From Kwoniella bestiolae CBS 10118 (taxonomy: Eukaryota > Basidiomycota > Tremellomycetes > Tremellales > Cryptococcaceae): a stretch of DNA of 64,000 bases. The stretch is taken from NCBI RefSeq assembly GCF_000512585.2, contig NC_089246.1:496001-560000 (forward strand). Reading direction: 5' to 3'. The number at the start of each line of letters is the position of its first letter. The first letter of the stretch is position 1. Below are positions 48,470 through 59,366 of the stretch, one piece after another. Under the pieces are notes generated by a model, which was given only the letters and a program-made list of their open reading frames with translations, was not told the DNA's origin and did not search any database. The position numbers and the translations under genes were made by a program.

Positions 48470-49684
48470 ATGGTATCACGCTCCATCACCCGCTTGATCA
48501 ACCCCTCGACCCTCCGTCAAGTCTCTCTATCATCTTCGTCCTGCGCAACTCCATCGTCATCCCTTCCACCACTGCGATACCACATCTTCCGAGCACCGCT
48601 GCCTTACCCTGTGGGACTGAAGTTGCAGAATGATATCATAGATGTACGGCTCAAGGCTAAACGGGATGATCCAGTGGGAAGTAGGGGCAAGGGGGATGTG
48701 GTGTTGATGTTGGGTATGTTACATTCTTTGGTAAGAGGACTTCGGGGCTGATCAAGCGATGGTCTCACAACGTCATAACATAGAACACACACCAACATAC
48801 ACAACCGGTCGAAGGGACAACTCCCCCAATCCCAATGAATTGCATCCTGAGGAAAAGAAAGTACAGAATGTAGGAGCGAATTTCTACATCACCAAGAGAG
48901 GCGGGCAGGTCACGTATCATGGTCCGGGACAGTTGGTGGGGTATCCGATATTGGATCTGAACGTGATGGAGGTAAGCGATATTTGTTTTCACTTCCATCA
49001 AGATCAAAATCCATCACCTTTCTTCTGTAGAGTTGGGTAAGTTCAGCGGTGCAGTGCGACAGAAACTGATTCTTCTGCTGTTCGCTCAGACACCCACGCG
49101 ATGCTATGTAGAATACCTCCAGGCGATGCTAGCAGAGTACGCGCGGGACGATCTGGGCATCCAAGGTGTATTGGCACCACATCCTGAAGGGCATGTAGGG
49201 GTGTTCTCGTCGCCTACCGAGAAGGTTTGTCCACCATCCATTCATTCATTCATCCCCTGACCCAGGAAATGCGGTTGACCAATGTTCGTCCCCTCAGTTC
49301 GCCTCAATAGGGATCCACCTCTCTCACCGAATCACATCCCACGGCTTCGCCATGAACATCACTAACCAACCTATAAAATGGTTCGACCTAGTCATGGCGT
49401 GTGGTCTCGCCGACGTCAAGGCCACATCCATACATCAACTTCTCGCTCGAGATGACAAGCAGGACCCGGACTTGCCAACCGTAAGACAGGTGGCGGAGAG
49501 GCTGATCCCGAAATTTGGAGAGCTATTTTCGAGGGAGATCGTACCACTTCAACAGGAACAGGGGGGTGGGGGAGAGGTACAGCAGATATACGAGCTGGTA
49601 GTTGGAGCTGAGGAGGAGGCGAAGAGGGTGAATAGTCAGCAGGGTGGGTGGCCTGAGCAACCTGATTTGTCTAGGCAGGATTAG
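48470..49684 (+). CDS. LIP2: Mitochondrial octanoyl (lipoyl) transferase, LipB family
   Basis: Transfers octanoyl from mitochondrial acyl carrier protein to lipoate-dependent proteins, the first step of lipoate synthesis. Exons 48470-48713, 48784-48971, 49033-49038, 49090-49224 and 49298-49684 give 319 residues. The N-terminus is basic and Ser-rich, a presequence. Motifs: GGQVTYHGPGQLVGYP, TEKFASIGIHL with the lysine expected to act in catalysis, RITSHGFAMNI, and MACGLADVKATS with the catalytic cysteine. The third exon is only 6 nt (AGTTGG, Ser-Trp) between two intron-like stretches with good donors and acceptors; skipping it also keeps the frame. It converges on the next gene. Confidence 0.88.
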
Positions 49685-50009
49685 GGCTAGTTGGAGTGAC
49701 ACGGTGTTTCCTGTATCCCATATACCATATCTCATAATCATCCTGTATTGCTCGATGCGAACATTCATCCGAGTTATGCATCGTGCGTGATCTACGTGAA
49801 TCCTATCACGAAATGGACAGATTACATAGATGATTGGAATATACTTGAAATACCTAACCTAGCAAGCAAAAAGTAGATGAAACAAGACAAAGCTATATAC
49901 GTGTGGATAATCTTGAGATACGTGATGACAAGCAAAAGATAGCAACAGCAATGATATATATGAAAATCAAAACAGAACAAGCGAAAACGAATAAAAACTA
50001 AATTGGTCA
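49685..50009. other. Convergent 3' intergenic region
   Basis: About 325 bp of AT-rich sequence between LIP2 and the converging coiled-coil gene; nothing else supported. Confidence 0.4.
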
Positions 50010-52920
50010 CTACCTCCTACCAGCTCCACCCCAGACCATCCCGAAAACTCGTTGAAACACCCCCGCAACCATCCCACCAGGGACTACATCCTCTTCCTCT
50101 TCGTCCTCCTCCATCGAGGCATCAAGATGTCCCTCAACATCATTAGCTTCTTCGACGCCCTCTTCAAGGTCCAAGGCATTTTCGAAAGCTCTAATTGGAT
50201 CTATCACCTCTCTGACTCTTATGGGAGTAGGTACGAAAAGCTGTCTGGAGGGGAAAGACCCGATTACTCTTGGTTCCGGAGATGCTTCTCGTGCTGTGCG
50301 TCGGGAAGGAACCATTGGCGAGGTCATACCTACATCCTCGTCCTCGTCCTCATCCTCTTCGTCATCTGAATCTTCGATAAAGACAGGCGCTATGAGGGTT
50401 TGACAATCTGTTCGGGCATTATAAGGCGGTGGAGGAGGTGGTGATCTATTGTTCCATCGATCGGGAAGATATTCTGGGAGAACATCAGATATGACTCTTC
50501 GGACCCTTGGAACAGGTTGATTAGGGTTCAAGCGGGAGGATCGAGAGAGCGCGATGGGGTAGGATGGGAACTCGTATTCTGGTGGATCGGAGAGGACAGT
50601 GGAAGTGGAAGTTTCACTTTGCACGGGGCTAGGTGGTGTGGGGATGATTTGACTTTCTTGTTGAGCTTGAGCCAAGGCAAGTGCGATTCTATCTTGTTCT
50701 TCCCTTTCCCTCTCCCTTGCTTGTTCAGCTCTAATTTCCTCGGACCTCCTTCGTTCCTCCTCGACCAATCTCATACTCTCCCTTCTTTCGGCCTCCTCCA
50801 TCCGTCTTTGTTCAGCAATCTCCGCCAATCTTCTCCTGATCACCTCAGCTCTAGCACGTCTCTGCTCAGATTTCCTAGCTTCTTCCTGAGCTTTCAGCTG
50901 AGCAACGTAGGGTTGCAATTCCTCTCTTCTCAGTTGATTCCTCCTAGCCCATCTTTCAGATACTTCATCACCTATCGTCAGATCATCCGTAGCCTCCTCC
51001 ACTACCCTCTTTCTAGCTTGATGGAGTGTCTGTGGACTAGATGGTGGAGAAAGCATGATTTCATCCTCGGATGGAATGACGGGCGGTAACAATGCTTCTA
51101 CCTCGACTTCATCGGGTAACCACCATTTATCGGTCATACCCCTAACTTCCTTGTGACCCCACCAATTACCTATCATCTTTCTCCATTGACCATCCTTGGT
51201 CTGAGCATTGTACTTGGCCATCACCTGTCTTCTCTCTTTTCTGGACGAAAGCTTGGCTCGAAGAATGGATATGAAGGTGTGACCGGGTAGACAAGCGCCA
51301 ATGTCCACTTTACCAGGCTTGGACCGGTATTTATGGGTGACGATTGGTGGTCGATGGGATCGGGTCATATATCTTCGAGCGGGCAGAAGGGATGAAGGGG
51401 ATGATCTACGCAAGTGCGAAGTGGAATGTTGACCCGGTAATCTCTCAACGCGCCCATGTAATCGAGATCGACGGTAGACGTCCCTCTTCAGAGCAAGCGA
51501 ATGGGGAGACGGTATTTGTGATTTCGCCAGCGGGCTGGAGGGTTCATATAACTTCCTGATCTTGACGGTAGCAGGTGATGATTTCTTGGTCTTGAGTGTT
51601 GACACCGACGAAACAGACTTCATATCCACATCCGAAGAGATACCGCCAGCGGTACATTCGATATCTGATAAACTCTTCATCTCTTGATCGACCAGCAACT
51701 GATCCTCCTCATCTTGTTCTTCCTCTGAGATATCCATAGCGGAAGAAGACGAAGAGACAACTCGTGATTTGATCTTGATATTGGACGGTTTCCAATTTTG
51801 GAATGCAGGCAGGTAGACAAGTGGATCTTCACTCGCTGTGAGCATTTGGAAACATTTCTTGGTTTGTCCACGTTTCTTGGTGAGTTTCTTGGTTCGTGAT
51901 TTGATGATATTGTGACCGACGCCAGCGCCAGTTTTTTCAGATGCCATTTGATAAGCTGAGAGATCGGGGTTCTTCTCTCGAGTAGGATCATATGTGGGGT
52001 GAAGGGGAATGTCGACGTTCATGGCGAGAATGGTACTTGATGCGTGCTAATGAGGGATTATGGTAATGAGCTTGAATCGAGCATGGGAAGGATATTTAGC
52101 ACTTACAAGTCCTCCCATTTTGTCACAGATATTCCCTACGACAGAGTAATTCGTGCCAAGTGCAGATGATTTTTCATTAGGATAGGCAGAAATCTACATC
52201 CAGTAATCTAGTTGATTAGCAAGGTCCATTGGATCGACAACACATCTTCAGGTGGATAGACGAATAGACGCCGCCAACACAACAACTCACCTGTCTAGGA
52301 TACTTCACAGCTCTCTTCCCCCTCTGCTTAACACTCAACAACCCCTCAGTCTCCATCTTATCATCACCATCGCCATCTTCCATCCTCTCGTCGTAATCAT
52401 ATTCATACTCTCTCAACCTCTTCTTCCCCTTCCTATCACTCCAGCCAGCAGGCGATACAGCAGGTGAAGAAGGTACATTCGATACCAAAAACATATCCAC
52501 CTCGTCCCCCTCAGCTTCCACCGTCCCATTCCCACTCCCATTCTCAGAGTTCGTGTGGGGATTCAAATCACTCTCCACATCGCTCAGCACCGTCCCTACC
52601 TCGAGGTCATCTTCATCGTCTAATTCTGTGTCCTCGTCGTCCTCGGTGATGGATACTCTGTAATTCCTAAATAACGAGCCGGACACTACCCTCTTGGTGG
52701 GTCGCTTGACGATGGGGACGGAGAATGAGAATTGACCGTCCCGTGGGATCCGACCAGGTTGTAGGATTGCCTTTCCGTTCAACGGGGCATTATGGATCGG
52801 AGTGGGGGTGTCGGGCGGTGACCACGAAGAGGAGGAGGATGAGGTGGACGACCTGCGTCTACTTGATCCGATTCCTGCGCTGTGGAGGTCTTCAAGACCC
52901 ACGAGATCGGTGGGCATCAT
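50010..52920 (-). CDS. Orphan acidic/coiled-coil protein
   Basis: Exons 52920-52291, 52193-52107 and 52046-50010 join in phase 0 to 917 residues. The N-terminal part has a short ordered-looking stretch (GQFSFSVPIVKRPTKRVV then SGSLFRNYRVSI), followed by an acidic run and KKRLREYEYDYDERMEDG. The middle is basic (KSRTKKLTKKRGQTKK) and includes ISILRAKLSSRKERRQVM and WRKMIGNWWGHKEVRGM then DKWWLPDEVE. A strong Arg/Glu coiled coil follows (about RREELQPYVAQLKAQEEA to REREREEQDRIALALAQ), then Pro-rich and acidic tails (EDSDDEEDEDEDEDVGM). Composition suggests a nuclear scaffold, but no named domain is recognised. The acceptor of exon 3 was chosen because it alone keeps the frame. Confidence 0.65.
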
Positions 52921-54049
52921 ACCCTATTGATTCTGTGCGATACGCCACTCCCAGCTTGATGTTTCAATGATGAATGATGAGATTGACGATTAAGATGGAT
53001 ATGATGATTATGATTATTGCGATACAGTGAGAATGGGAATGACTATACAAAGGTTCGTTCGTTCGTACCGTGAGATGGATAGATGAGAAAAGTCGTTAAT
53101 CCATGAGTATGATCGTATATGACACCAAGCAAGAGAATAAAGGGGGCGATGAGAAGCAGAGAGAAAAGGTTCATGTGAAAGACATTAGCAATGTAATATG
53201 TAATGCGATGATGTGAATGTGACGAAAAGAGAGAGAGCGAGTAAGAGAGACAAAAAGATAAAACCATTTAGGAACAGGATTAGGTCAGGGAAGAAACGCG
53301 TCGACCAGATTAGGAGATTGTGAATTGAGAACATTACCGAGTTCACGAAGAGAGAAAAAATCACGGGAATAGGATGGAACATATTAGGAGTGAAGGAGCA
53401 TGAGCAACGACGAGTTACTTACGTACTGCAGTTGGAGGGTAGACCAGCGCAGAACACAGCAGAACACGACGAAGAAGCGATAGGTGGAGTGGTAAGAAGC
53501 CGATGATGGGGGAAATGAGAGCGATGTGACTACCCGTTATGAATTGGATGGAAGATAAAGTGAGACCAATCAGACGCGTCATGAATGAGACAAGAAAGAA
53601 ATGATTCACTCCCAATATATACATCTCAAGACCAAGCCATCTACTCCATCCATATGAACAGAAGAAGCCTCTTATTCAGTTCAGAAGCATCGATCCAACA
53701 TTGACGAGACGATGAAGTCTCAAAGGGACTGTATAAATGTACAACTGTACGTCGATATACGATTAGCCACTGACAGGGGAATTGATCGTCAGAGATGTGT
53801 ACCCAAACCCAACTCATACGTGTGGGCGAAACGAGACGAGACATGTCTCTCCTGTATACCCGTCATTTAGTCACTCGTCCCGATTCAGCTGTGGATTAGG
53901 CGTTATAGTGATAGCTGTGTACCCAAAGATTGTGATCTACCTGGAGCAAACTACGATCAACGCATGGCAAAACATGACATGAGATGGCATTTCCTTTCCT
54001 TTCCTTGCTACCTTCCTACAAGACATATCCACAACTCTTTAAATCTAAC
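52921..54049. promoter_or_regulatory. Upstream region / possible 5' leader of the coiled-coil gene
   Basis: About 1.1 kb between two minus-strand genes. On the minus strand a GTAAGTAAC donor-like site (53422) and a TTTGTATAG acceptor-like site (ending 53043) could bound a leader intron of about 380 nt; this is speculative. Hydrophobic short frames here come from T-rich sequence and are not called. Confidence 0.35.
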
Positions 54050-57036
54050 TTAGATGACCTTCTCAATCATGGTGATGTTCTCTTCCTTCTCGAGTCTGTC
54101 TCGGAACAATTTACATGTCTACGTGATATTCACATAATCAGCTTATGGTCTATACTGAAGCTTTCGGCCGCGCTTACAGGTTCGTCGTATGGTTGGAGGA
54201 CACCTGGAGTGGTAAGAGTTCCCTCAAGGATGAATTGCACGGCAACACCGCATGGGACCTGACATGACACAATCAGCATTCACACTATCGACCTAAGAGA
54301 AGGATGCAAATACTCACACCGACGAGTCGGGCCATGGCAGAGTGCCCACCATTCCTATCACCGTAAGCCTCAAGGGAGGAAGTGATGGTTTGCTGCCGAT
54401 CACAATGTTAGCTATGTATATTCCTGAGGTACGGCCCAGCTCACCTCGGTACCATCGGCGTTAACAATCTCGAAAGTGTGTTGCAACAACACGATATCAA
54501 CTTCTCCAGGTTGGAATTGACATTTCTCTTCCAACAAAGCAGAGAGGGATCTCATGATGGAACCTCTGGGCGAGACCTTCTCAGAGGAGAAAAGACCCAA
54601 TTGTCTGAATTTACCAATGAGGATCTTGGAGTCCTTCTCGAATGATTTGAGTGACTTGAGCTTGTCAATGACGGTACTGCACAGAGATGGCTATGATCAG
54701 CTGGAGAGAACCATCGATATCGTACAGCGGAAATCACTCACGCCTCCTTAGCCTCGACACCAACAGATTTGGCGATCACCTCGAGCCATGTGACAGGAGC
54801 AGCGTCCTTAGCAAGGTCATCTCGAGGAGTGTCGTCCAAAAGACCCATCTCCTTCCAGGCAGTGATGACTTCACAGAAACCGGCGTATCGCATGGTTCCT
54901 CGTACCAAGTTCTCAACGTCCTTGAGACCGTAGAATTCTTTGAAGGTGGACGAGTCTCGGTTGGGGTAGGCGACGAGGTTGTAAGCGGGGGTGAAGTAGT
55001 ATGGTTTGGCGGAGGACCTGTTTCATGATATTAGCTTGGCATCCATTTCGAGAAACAAGAAAAGCCACTCGCATGAGGTCTTTACCGGCAACTTCAGCGA
55101 CCTTACCGTCCTTGTAGAATCTACCGTCGTTGTTGAGAGCCATGAGCACACCGACGGGGGACCAAGAGAACTTGTACCCGAGGGCATTATCGGAAGCGGC
55201 GGGCTCAGGAAGACCACCACAGAAAGAGTAGAAGCTCTTGATCTTGCCACCGGCCTTGTGGACCTCATCGATGGTCTTGATAGCCCAGAGATGGTCCACT
55301 CCGGGATCAACACCAATCTCGTTGAAACAGATCAGACCGGCATCAACGAATTTTTGGTGGAGTGCCTTCATTTGAGGGTTAACGTAAGAGGTGGTGACGA
55401 CATGTGCCTTCTCCTCGAGGGCAGCTTCCATGACGGACGCGTGGTAGGTGTATGGCACGAGAGAGACGACGACATCGTGACCTTTGATGGCTTGTCTCAA
55501 AGCATCGGGAGAACCGACATCAACAGACATGGGAGTAGCGTTAGGAAGGTTGGCACAGAGAGCTTCGGCGGTAGCGAAAGTTCGGCAAGCGACGGTGAGT
55601 TCGTGGTTGTGCTTGGTGATGTATTCGGCGGCGGGGGGAGCGACGAGACCTGAACCGAGGAGGAGAACCTTCTTCTTGGTGGTTTGGGTGGAAGCGGGAC
55701 CAGGTCGTACACCGGAGAATTTAGGCATGACGTTGATACCGTCTTCGAGCATGGCTCTACCGAATTCGGGGATGGTGAAAGCGGCTCGGTGGACATCAGA
55801 GTTGTAGTACTTGGTGTCTGGGACGGCTCGGAGGGGGACAGTGACATCTCGAGAACCATCTTTGGAGCAGACCATGATACCGATCTGACCGGCGGGGTAG
55901 GTAGGGATGGTGGTGTAACCGTATTTGACGACGGGGAAGAGCTTCTTGCAAGTCTCCTTGAGCTCCTTGATCAGGGGCAAGTGGATCCATAAACATTCAG
56001 CTTGAGTGGAGATGTGACCATCTTCTTTAAGAGCTTCTTTGAGGAGCTGGAAGTAAGGAGCCTTGAAGAGGGCTTCGGCGGGACCGACAGGGTCGGAAGA
56101 GTCGGTGATGATGGCATCGTATTCGTTCTTGTGTTCAGGAAGGAACTTGAAGCCATCACCGATGAAAACTTCCACTCGGGGGTCTTTGTAGCATTGGGCC
56201 ATAATAGGAAGCCACTCCTTGGATACTCTGATAACGGCCTGAAAAGGTTGAACACCGTCAGTGTGCTACTGGTAGCCGTGCGAATATGTGCGAATGATCT
56301 ACTCACCTCGTCAATGTCACAAAGAGTAACCTTCTTCACAGACTTGTGCTTGAGAACTTCTCGGATAACACCACCATCACCACCACCGATAACTAACACG
56401 TTCTCTGGGTTAGGGTGAGAAGCTAAAGGAAGGTGGGCAATCATTTCTTGGTAGCTGCGAGTGGAGAACGGTGAGCACAGCGTTCTCTTTACGCGGAATA
56501 TGAACGCTGCTTGGAGAGGCGATAGTGTACTCACGAGAATTCATCCCTCTCGGTGCATTGGATGACACCATCAAGAACAAGGACGTTACCGTAAGTCTCA
56601 GATTCGAAGACGAGTACGTCCTACTTCGATCATCAGCTATGAGCCTTCACAATATGGCGGTTCATATGGCTAATAGCTCACTTGGAAAAGAGATTTCTCA
56701 GTGTGCAAGATTTGCTTGACCCTGGCAAACCCCAACGTCAGCATTGCTCCCTTTGATCTATGTGGAACACTTCTAATGGACCCATGAGCTCACTTGAGAG
56801 TCATAGCTTGGCCTGGGGATTAACATATGTCAGCTGGTGCCCAGCTTCGGTAATTATGAAGGGTCAACTCACCAGGCCATTGAGGGTTGATCTCTCTGAA
56901 CCAGCCGTCTATACAAAGAAAGGGAGAAGGCATAGGCAAACCCGAAAACGTCAGTCCGTCATCTCCTTATCTGATACATCACTGAGATCACCACGATGGA
57001 CGTACCGACGACATTGGGGTGAGATAGAGCAGCCAT
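54050..57036 (-). CDS. SPE3-LYS9: Chimeric spermidine synthase-saccharopine dehydrogenase
   Basis: Bifunctional fusion of about 760 residues. The N-terminal half is spermidine synthase (putrescine plus decarboxylated SAM to spermidine): GWFREINPQWPGQAMTLKV, QDVLVFESETYGNVLVLDG, VLVIGGGDGGVIREVL, and DAIITDSSDPVGPAEALF with the catalytic aspartate region. The C-terminal half is saccharopine reductase of the lysine alpha-aminoadipate pathway: KKVLLLGSGLVAPPAAEYI Rossmann start, VVSLVPYTYHASVMEAALE, NEIGVDPGVDHLWAIK and SFCGGLPEPAASDNALGYK. Small introns fall throughout; the last exon encodes CKLFRDRLEKEENITMIE and stops at 54050. Known from Cryptococcus neoformans, where a single gene supplies both activities. 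The start MAALSHPNVV at 57036 splices to DGWFREIN. Confidence 0.95.
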
Positions 57037-57711
57037 TTTGTCTCTTCAATTGTTTGTTTGGGGTAATGAATTGGAGAAGAGGAAGATGAAGGATGAGTCG
57101 ATGGATACGATATGACTCTTTTAGCTGAAGTTGAATAGCTCGTTGTAACAAAGAGAATGAAATTCCTTCCTTTCTTTAAACCTGAAGCAAATCCAACATA
57201 ACCAAAAAAATATGTCAGATACAATCGGAGTTCACCGCTTTGACTCGACCAACTCCATTATTACGATTATTCGTATACACTCATGGAGATATCCGATTAG
57301 GAAGCAAACTCAATCTTCATTAGGAGCAATCCCGCGGTCATGGTGATCGGAGGAGCTTTATGTACCTCGGAAGATGGCAGTCAAGATCGATGTACATATG
57401 ATGATTCAAAGTATCGCAAAGCTATCCATCACATATACAAACGTGTATCGTCCAATGTCCTCTCCAGATCCACACTTGCGTCGATCAGGTCCATACAGAA
57501 CCTAACATGTATCTCATCTCAAGTCCTGTGTTTATCGTCTGACAGGCGTGGCGGCCGCAGTGGCAGTACTAGCCAGCGTACAAGTGAGATGGCCCGCCCC
57601 CTTATGGTCCTCCTGGGGCCACGGGTCAGTCATGCGCGGTTCGAATATGACCATCTCGGTAGGTGAGGCATCGACTTTGGCCGTGCACTAATCGAGTCGC
57701 ATCCATTTAAA
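57037..57711. promoter_or_regulatory. Upstream region of SPE3-LYS9
   Basis: About 675 bp between the SPE3-LYS9 start and the end of the next minus-strand gene; should hold its promoter. No gene or repeat seen. Confidence 0.4.
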
Positions 57712-58455
57712 TCAGCTTAGATTGGTAGTCACACCAAGCGAGCAAAGCAGAGCAGGGATCAACAGAGCAAGGCAGAGCAAACCCGAGCTATGCAGAGCAG
57801 AGCGCAGCGTCAGACCCACCTGAACAATCTTGGTCGCCGACCTAGTCGTGAAATCCACATCGTGCGCCTCGACCCCACCTGCCATCTCCGGGTCCAGCCC
57901 GAATTGCTTCACATCAAATACCTGATCTTTCCACTCGTTCGTGAACTTCAGATCCGGGTGACACTCGGGCAGATTACTTCGGCAGTTGAGATTATCGTGT
58001 GGAGCGGGGAACTCGAAAAGCGTATAATCGGGAGGGATCAATCTTAGAACGTTATGTGCGTCCCCTTCGGCTCGTTTGGTAAATTCGTCGTTATTTTCGT
58101 CACGCTCATATCCATCGGGAATCTCGGTCCTTTTGACCTCCTGAATGTCGGGCAAGATAGGACCCCTCGAGTTAAAAATTGATCTGGAGCTCGCAGATGC
58201 TCCTGGTCCAGTAGGTTCCGCCGTCATTGCACGGCGTTCGAGCGGTTCGGTCGGTTCGGTTTGCCAGGTATCATCTGGTGGTTCCGGCGCGGTTTGTGGT
58301 CCCGGAAAAAGCCTTGTGGAAGTCGATGTCGGTGGCATGGCACCCTCGCTCGTGGTAGAGGTTGAATCCTGTCTCTTCGATGGTGGGGTGTTGGCGTGCA
58401 CCATCAAAGGTAATGCCAAGAGGAGGGAGAACAAGGTGGAAGTAGGGACGAACAT
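57712..58455 (-). CDS. Secreted protein with dibasic (Kex2-type) sites
   Basis: 247 residues if unspliced. Starts with a signal peptide (FVPTSTLFSLLLALPLMVHA) ending near ANTPPSKR. Four dibasic sites follow at irregular spacing: SKR-QDS, LERR-AMTAE, EVKR-TEIP and FTKR-AEGD. That is compatible with Kex2 processing, but the intervening peptides are not repeats of each other. The later part (NVLRLIPPDYTLFEFPAPHD, then CRSNLPECHPDLKF with two cysteines) looks ordered. The C-terminus is a hydrophobic stretch (SGLLCLALLIPALLCSLGV) encoded in a CTCTG-rich repeat tract. It could be a GPI or membrane tail, or part of an intron starting at a GTGGGT donor after KIVQ, in which case the protein ends a few codons later. 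An upstream in-frame TTG was not used as start. Confidence 0.6.
   Translation of the reverse strand: MFVPTSTLFSLLLALPLMVHANTPPSKRQDSTSTTSEGAMPPTSTSTRLFPGPQTAPEPPDDTWQTEPTEPLERRAMTAEPTGPGASASSRSIFNSRGPILPDIQEVKRTEIPDGYERDENNDEFTKRAEGDAHNVLRLIPPDYTLFEFPAPHDNLNCRSNLPECHPDLKFTNEWKDQVFDVKQFGLDPEMAGGVEAHDVDFTTRSATKIVQVGLTLRSALHSSGLLCLALLIPALLCSLGVTTNLS
57738..57812. repeat. Degenerate GCAGAGC-rich tract
   Basis: Repeated agcagagc/agcaaggcagagc units, overlapping the 3' end of the secreted-protein frame. Confidence 0.6.
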
Positions 58456-59366
58456 GGCAAAAGTGTAAATTTGGAGCAAGAGAGTCTACAGTTTGGTACT
58501 TTGTCTTACCTTAGTTGAACGAGCAGTCAGAGCTGAAAAGTCCACAAGCGGATGATGATGAGAGGAGTATTCTGACCAGAGGTTCTTATTGTGCGGTATA
58601 TATACATTTCTCAATACCCATAACAGGTCGGACGCGACATCCTTCCTTTGACCTGTTTCCTTTCAAAAGATCAATATTGATCGATCAATCATCTCGAGTC
58701 ACCCCTGATGGAGATTCACTTACACGTCTGATTATCGATCAGGCAGTGTCAGAATCACCAAGGAGAGTCAGTAGAATGATAAGGGAGGCGAGAATCTACG
58801 TGAATACTCATGCGACGATGACGAGAAGATTGTGATTGGGGTTAATCAACGTCATTTTGCGAATCAACACTTAAATATCTCCTTGGACAGATGTCATTTG
58901 AAATCAGTTCTACAGCTGTGCTCCATGTGCGAACGATCGTCAAAGGAATTTTGTCAAACGACTCAACGACCAAGACCAGGATGTGTGAAGGTCCAATATC
59001 CGAATATTCATAGCAGCTCATCTCACCCCCAAAGTCACTCAGCAAACCACTATGTGCACGACCAACTTATCCGGTATCGTAAATGCATAATTTATCTTTC
59101 TTACTGTTACTGTATACTCTCAATTGGATACTTTAGATGATGAATGATTGAAAAAGATAAAATGGAGGACGGAAGAATTGGAAAAAATATAAAAAAGATT
59201 GTACCACATATAAATGACCAAATGTCATATTCACTTGGAGATCCTCCACATAGGATTCAGGTAATAGAAATCGTAAGAACCCCTAGATCCCGAATTGAGA
59301 ACAGATATTTACAACGTTAAAAAACAATGGTGTGATGTTGCATTTCCTCTTCCTCCACGACAAGTA
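58456..59366. promoter_or_regulatory. Upstream region of the secreted dibasic protein gene
   Basis: About 900 bp between this start and the 3' end of the C2H2 gene. Only short, unsupported frames; an AT-rich block near 59140-59220 is probably 3' UTR of the C2H2 gene. Confidence 0.35.

Noticed and set aside
53043..53382. Hydrophobic short frames on the minus strand resembling membrane peptides
   Set aside because: They overlap in different frames and arise from T-rich leader DNA; no support for translation.
55006..55653. Plus-strand frame opposite SPE3-LYS9
   Set aside because: Shadow of strongly conserved coding sequence on the other strand.
58832..59140. 102-residue plus-strand frame in the intergenic region
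   Set aside because: No recognisable domain, no splice context, and AT-rich flank typical of UTRs.
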